DNA of 10,340 bases, taken from JBAVQS01 sp049694275. Its GTDB lineage: Bacteria > Chloroflexota > Anaerolineae > UBA4142 > SHND01. The notes beneath the pieces were generated by a model. It did no database searches and was not told where the DNA came from. It was given only the letters and a program-made list of their open reading frames with translations. The stretch lies in assembly GCA_049694275.1 (NCBI GenBank), contig JBAVQS010000158.1, positions 1 to 10,340 of the forward strand, in the 5' to 3' direction. This document shows positions 7,039 to 10,340 of this stretch, in pieces. Position 1 is the stretch's first letter, and every line of letters starts with the position of its first letter. A program made the position numbers and the translations under genes.

Positions 7039-7575
7039 ATGAATCTGGGTGATGTTTTTGCCGTTGCCGCATTTCTGCTTGGCATGGGGATCGCGCTGCC
7101 GGGGCTCTATTTGGCCTGGGCGCTGTTACTCCCGGCAACCGTCGAACGGGCGCAGCAGCGATGGGAGCAGACCCCCTGGTCCTGTTTCCTGCTCGGTCTC
7201 GTCGCGCTCGTCATCTGCCTGCTCCCGATTGTCATACTCGTCAATCTCAAGGCCGGCCCAGTCCAATTCGTCGGTTACGCCGGCCTGATGCTCCTGCTGG
7301 CGCTGGCGAGCATCGGCAGCGCCGGGCTGGCCCTCGTGATGGGCAACCGACTGCGCGGGAGCGGAGTCGCGGTCACACGGCCGGGCGCGCTGGTGCGCGG
7401 CGCCATCACGCTGGAACTGGCCTGCGTCTTTCCCCTCGTCGGCTGGTTCGTGCTGATTCCGCTCCTGACGATTGGCTCGTTCGGGGCGGCATGCTTTGCG
7501 CTCGTCCACCGGGCGCCCCGCCCCCACATCGCCGCGTCCGACTTGCAAACTGCGCCCGCGAGCCATTCGCCCTGA
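7039..7575 (+). CDS. Polytopic membrane protein, second of two paralogues
   Basis: A 178-residue hydrophobic protein with membrane segments at about 5-32, 46-69, 76-103 and 120-158, then a cytoplasm-like polar tail of about 20 residues. It aligns by eye with the gene at 6424: PWSCFLLGLVALVICLLP matches SFIVGLVNLVFF, and GAITLELACVFPLVGWFVLI matches GTLTLELAALVPLVGWILVP, followed in both by PL-x-T and GAA. The two therefore arose by duplication and have diverged well. A short basic loop at about 36-43 (ERAQQRWE) separates helices 1 and 2, as in the paralogue. GGAGG (7030-7034) lies 4 nt before the ATG. The gap from the first paralogue is enlarged by the MITE-like insertion. No enzyme or transporter motif is recognised; function unknown. 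Confidence 0.85.
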   Translation: MNLGDVFAVAAFLLGMGIALPGLYLAWALLLPATVERAQQRWEQTPWSCFLLGLVALVICLLPIVILVNLKAGPVQFVGYAGLMLLLALASIGSAGLALVMGNRLRGSGVAVTRPGALVRGAITLELACVFPLVGWFVLIPLLTIGSFGAACFALVHRAPRPHIAASDLQTAPASHSP

Positions 7576-7633
7576 CCGACGAATCGCCCGGGGCCAATTT
7601 TTATCGGCGTGTATTGAGGTTCTCTATCCGGTT

Positions 7634-9109
7634 ATGCCACTCACCCGTAGACAGTTCCTGACGCTCGGCGGGATCGCCGCTGCGACGACCCTTCTCGCCT
7701 CCTGCATGCCAAGGACGCAATCGCCTGTGACGCTTCCAGTCGCCACCGAAACGCTCGACCCGACGTGGCGCGCGCTCAACCGGCTGACGTTCGGGCCACG
7801 GCTCGACGAGCGGGCACATGCCGCCGAGATCGGCCTCAAGGCCTGGGTCGAGGAACAACTCGCCCCAGAACTGATCGACGACCGCGAGGCGGAATGGCGG
7901 ATACGGCGGCTGAGCACGTTGACGATGGATCGCTCGCTCCTTTTCAGCGTGCGAGTCGAGAACGTGCGCCAAGAATTGCAACAGGCGGCCCTCCTGCGTG
8001 CGATCTACAGCCGCCGGCAGCTCTATGAGCTTATGGTCGATTTCTGGACCGATCATTTCAGCATCTCCAACCAAAAGGCGGACTGCGGCTATCTGAAAAC
8101 CCTGGACGACCGTGAGGTTATTCGCCCGCACGCCCTCGGCAAATTCCGGGATCTGTTATGGGCTGGCATGCACAGCCCCGCGATGTTGAAATTCCTGGAC
8201 AATCAGGAAAATGAAAAGGGGCATTCGAACGAGAACTATGCCCGCGAGCTGATGGAGCTGCATACGCTCGGCGTACAGGCCGGCTATACCCAACGCGACG
8301 TGCAGGAGGTGGCGCGCTGCCTGACCGGATGGACGATGAATGATCAATTGTGGCGCGGGCGTTTCGAATTCCAGGCCGACCGGCACGACGACGGGAGCAA
8401 AACCGTGCTCGGGGTAACGATTCCGGCGGGTGGGGGCGCAACAGACGGCGAGCGCGTATTCGAGCTGCTCGTACAGCATCCCGCGCTTGCACACTCTATT
8501 TCGAGCAAACTCGTTCGCCGGTTTGTCGCCGATGACCCGCCCGAATCCCTGGTTGCCCGCGCGGCCGACACATTCCGCAAAACGGAGGGGGACATTCAAG
8601 CCGTTCTCCGTGCGATCTTTTATTCGGAAGAGTTCCGCGCCGCCCCCCCCAAATTCAAGCGCCCGCTCCACCTGGTCGCCGGCGCGCTGCGCCAGTTCGG
8701 AGTGGAAACGGATGGCGGCCCGGTTCTGCTCGATCTCCTGGAGCGAATGGGCCAGCCCCTCTTTCAGTGGGCCATGCCGGACGGCTTTCCCGACTATACC
8801 GGCGCATGGAGCGGGAACCTCCTTGTCCGGTGGCAATTTGCATTGATGGCGGCGCGCGACCTGATCGCACGGCCCTTGTCGAACGTTCCGCCAGGGCTTG
8901 CGAACGCGGCACACTCCAGCACTGCGGACCCGGCGACGGGAGAGGGAGCGGCGCTCTGGAACGAGCTGGCAGAGCTCTTGCTCGGCGCGGCCCTCCCACC
9001 CCCCATCGTCCAGCAACTGATTAACGCACTTGGCCCGGCTCTTGACGAGGAGGGCGAGCAGAGCGCCGTCGCCATCCTGCTCGCCTCGCCTCAATACCAA
9101 TGGCACTGA
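7634..9109 (+). CDS. DUF1800 family protein, predicted Tat lipoprotein
   Basis: The start is placed at ATG 7634 because it yields a signal peptide at once: TRRQFLTLGGIAAATTLLASC, with a twin-arginine motif and a lipobox LAS-Cys24. Product 491 residues. The open frame begins earlier (7472), but that part overlaps the preceding membrane gene. DUF1800 hallmarks are LNRLTFGPRLDE (48-59), ELMVDFWTDHFSI (132-144), HSPAMLKFLDN (180-190), GHSNENYARELMELHTLGV (196-214), VARCLTGW (226-233) and SKLVRRFVADDPP (291-303). The family is large and uncharacterised biochemically, usually exported and encoded beside DUF1501, as here. It should be folded in the cytoplasm, exported by Tat and anchored by lipid outside the membrane. 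GAGG about 14 nt before the ATG is a distant ribosome site. A run of eight C at 8643-8650 lies in the coding strand without breaking the frame. Downstream gene starts one base after the TGA. Confidence 0.92.
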   Translation: MPLTRRQFLTLGGIAAATTLLASCMPRTQSPVTLPVATETLDPTWRALNRLTFGPRLDERAHAAEIGLKAWVEEQLAPELIDDREAEWRIRRLSTLTMDRSLLFSVRVENVRQELQQAALLRAIYSRRQLYELMVDFWTDHFSISNQKADCGYLKTLDDREVIRPHALGKFRDLLWAGMHSPAMLKFLDNQENEKGHSNENYARELMELHTLGVQAGYTQRDVQEVARCLTGWTMNDQLWRGRFEFQADRHDDGSKTVLGVTIPAGGGATDGERVFELLVQHPALAHSISSKLVRRFVADDPPESLVARAADTFRKTEGDIQAVLRAIFYSEEFRAAPPKFKRPLHLVAGALRQFGVETDGGPVLLDLLERMGQPLFQWAMPDGFPDYTGAWSGNLLVRWQFALMAARDLIARPLSNVPPGLANAAHSSTADPATGEGAALWNELAELLLGAALPPPIVQQLINALGPALDEEGEQSAVAILLASPQYQWH

Positions 9110-9110
9110 T

Positions 9111-10340
9111 ATGTTATCTCGCCGTCAGTTTCTCAATCTGGCTGCAAGCTCGACCTTTTATGCGCTGCCTGCGTGGCTTCCGCGGCTCTCGTTTGCGCCG
9201 GAGAATACAGCGCCGCGTGGAGACGCGCTCGTCTGTATTTTTTTACGCGGCGCGGCCGATACGCTGAATATCGTCGTTCCGCATGGCGAGCAAGAATATT
9301 ACAACCTCCGCCCCACGCTCGGCATTCCACGGCCGGATGATATCCGGGCTCGCACAGACCTGCGCGTTCGCGATCTCGACGGATTCTTTGGGCTGCACCC
9401 TGCGCTCGCGCCCCTCCTCCCCGCCTGGCAGGACAAGGCGCTGGCAGTTGTGCACGCCTGTGGCGCTCCCGACGAAAGCCGCTCGCATTTTCAGGCGATG
9501 GAATTGATGGAGCGCGGCGTGGCGGTCGCCGCGGGTCCCGCCTCGGGATGGATTGGGCGACATCTCGCCACACTCGACACGGGGAACCATTCGCCGCTAC
9601 GCGCCATCGGCCTCGGCGAGCGCGTCCCACGCATGCTCTATGGTCCGGTACCGGCATCTGCGCTCCACTCCATCGCCGATTTTCACCTGAACGGAGATCC
9701 ACGCGCAGTGGCCGGGATGCAATCGGCGCTCACGGCCCTCTACCAGGAGGGCGATCTCCTCGGACAGACAGGCCGCGGGACGCTTGATATTCTCCGCACG
9801 CTCGCCCAACTCGATCCCGCGCAATATGTCCCGGCAAAAGGGATTCAGTATCCTGCAACCGAATTTGGGCTGGGGCTGAAACAGGTTGCCATGCTCGTGA
9901 AAGCCGAGGTCGGGCTGGAGGTCGCCTGTCTCGACCTGGGGGGATGGGACACGCACATCGCGCAGGGTGCGAGCGAAGGGAGCCTGGCCAATCTACTGCA
10001 AGAACTGGGACAGGGGCTCGCCGCACTCTATGCCGACCTGCACGCGCCGGCGCAGCGCCTCCTCGTGGTTATCCTCTCCGAATTCGGTCGCCGGGCGCAA
10101 GAGAACGGCGCGCTGGGGACCGATCATGGGCATGGGAGCGCCATGCTCCTGATGGGCAGGGGCATTGCCGGCGGCCGGGTCCACGGTCAATGGCCGGGGC
10201 TCGCGCCCGAACAACTCGTCGGTCCGGGCGACCTGGCGGTGACGACCGATTACCGCGACATCCTCGGCGAACTGTTGCAGAAACGGCTGCAAAATCCTCA
10301 TCTCGACCAGGTCTTGCCCGATTACCAACCCCGGTTTATC
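9111..10340 (+). CDS. DUF1501 family protein with Tat signal (3' partial)
   Basis: Open from ATG 9111 to the last base (410 codons) without a stop, so the end lies outside the window; QPRFI suggests only a short tail is missing. It begins MLSRRQFLNLAASSTFYALP, a twin-arginine signal without a lipobox Cys, so a soluble exported protein or one held by its signal anchor. Family hallmarks: ALVCIFLRGAADTLNIVVPH (39-58), SRSHFQAMELME (about 124-135), LDLGGWDTH (274-282), VVILSEFGRRAQENG (319-333) and GTDHGHGSAMLLMG (336-349). DUF1501 belongs to the alkaline phosphatase/sulfatase-like fold, the Asp and His residues in GGWDTH and GTDHGHG being likely metal ligands; no substrate is established. The start lies one base after the DUF1800 stop with no clear Shine-Dalgarno, so translation is probably coupled and the two products are likely to work together. 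Confidence 0.92.
   Translation, partial: MLSRRQFLNLAASSTFYALPAWLPRLSFAPENTAPRGDALVCIFLRGAADTLNIVVPHGEQEYYNLRPTLGIPRPDDIRARTDLRVRDLDGFFGLHPALAPLLPAWQDKALAVVHACGAPDESRSHFQAMELMERGVAVAAGPASGWIGRHLATLDTGNHSPLRAIGLGERVPRMLYGPVPASALHSIADFHLNGDPRAVAGMQSALTALYQEGDLLGQTGRGTLDILRTLAQLDPAQYVPAKGIQYPATEFGLGLKQVAMLVKAEVGLEVACLDLGGWDTHIAQGASEGSLANLLQELGQGLAALYADLHAPAQRLLVVILSEFGRRAQENGALGTDHGHGSAMLLMGRGIAGGRVHGQWPGLAPEQLVGPGDLAVTTDYRDILGELLQKRLQNPHLDQVLPDYQPRFI

Noticed and set aside
7472..7633. N-terminal extension of the DUF1800 gene from 7472
   Set aside because: It overlaps the end of the membrane gene in another frame, is Arg/Pro-rich with no family similarity, and would bury the Tat signal that begins at 7634.
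8156..9106. Minus-strand frame of 316 codons opposite the DUF1800 gene
   Set aside because: It is a shadow of a clearly recognised gene; composition is Arg/Gly/Ala-rich without motifs.
1..10340. tRNA, rRNA, CRISPR array or transposase gene
   Set aside because: None was seen by eye on either strand; nearly all sequence is explained by the listed genes.

Overview
The window is about 60% GC and gene-dense. It reads like a chromosomal segment of a high-GC, non-model bacterium. The best guess is Chloroflexota or a similar lineage. The grounds are a very large BTAD/NB-ARC/TPR regulator, an ECF sigma/anti-sigma pair followed by orphan polytopic membrane proteins, and a Tat-exported DUF1800-DUF1501 pair. 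This assignment is inference from gene content; no rRNA or other phylogenetic marker is present.

Layout: (1) Bases 1-2394 (+) hold the C-terminal ~797 codons of a SARP/AfsR-like regulatory ATPase whose N-terminus lies outside the window. (2) Bases 2387-4857 (-) hold a two-gene operon: a small 'FFLEELY-motif'-like protein followed 8 bp later by a full-length isocitrate dehydrogenase kinase/phosphatase (AceK). The end of aceK overlaps the end of the regulator by 8 bp, tail to tail. (3) Bases 4858-5140 are a divergent intergenic region with a plausible sigma70-type promoter on each strand. (4) Bases 5141-10340 (+) are a co-directional run: ECF sigma factor, membrane zinc-finger anti-sigma factor (14-bp overlap), two paralogous polytopic membrane proteins, a Tat lipoprotein of the DUF1800 family, and a Tat-exported DUF1501 protein that runs off the right edge.

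The (+) run can be read as an envelope-linked regulatory unit: cytoplasmic sigma factor, its membrane anti-sigma partner, two membrane proteins of unknown role, and two secreted proteins whose families are often found side by side. AceK would set the split between the TCA cycle and the glyoxylate bypass by phosphorylating isocitrate dehydrogenase; neither isocitrate lyase nor malate synthase is visible here.

The most distinctive non-coding object is a compact 90-bp element at 6930-7019. It has inverted terminal repeats (14 bp with one mismatch, extendable to ~24/27 bp) and is flanked by direct repeats TAGTA. It sits exactly at the stop codon of the first membrane gene. Removing it with one TAGTA copy restores a normal 16-bp operon gap, so it looks like a non-autonomous transposable element (MITE) inserted in an operon. 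A second point is that the sigma gene has no Shine-Dalgarno sequence, an in-frame TGA directly before its ATG, and a -10-like box that would start transcription at about the ATG, suggesting a leaderless mRNA.
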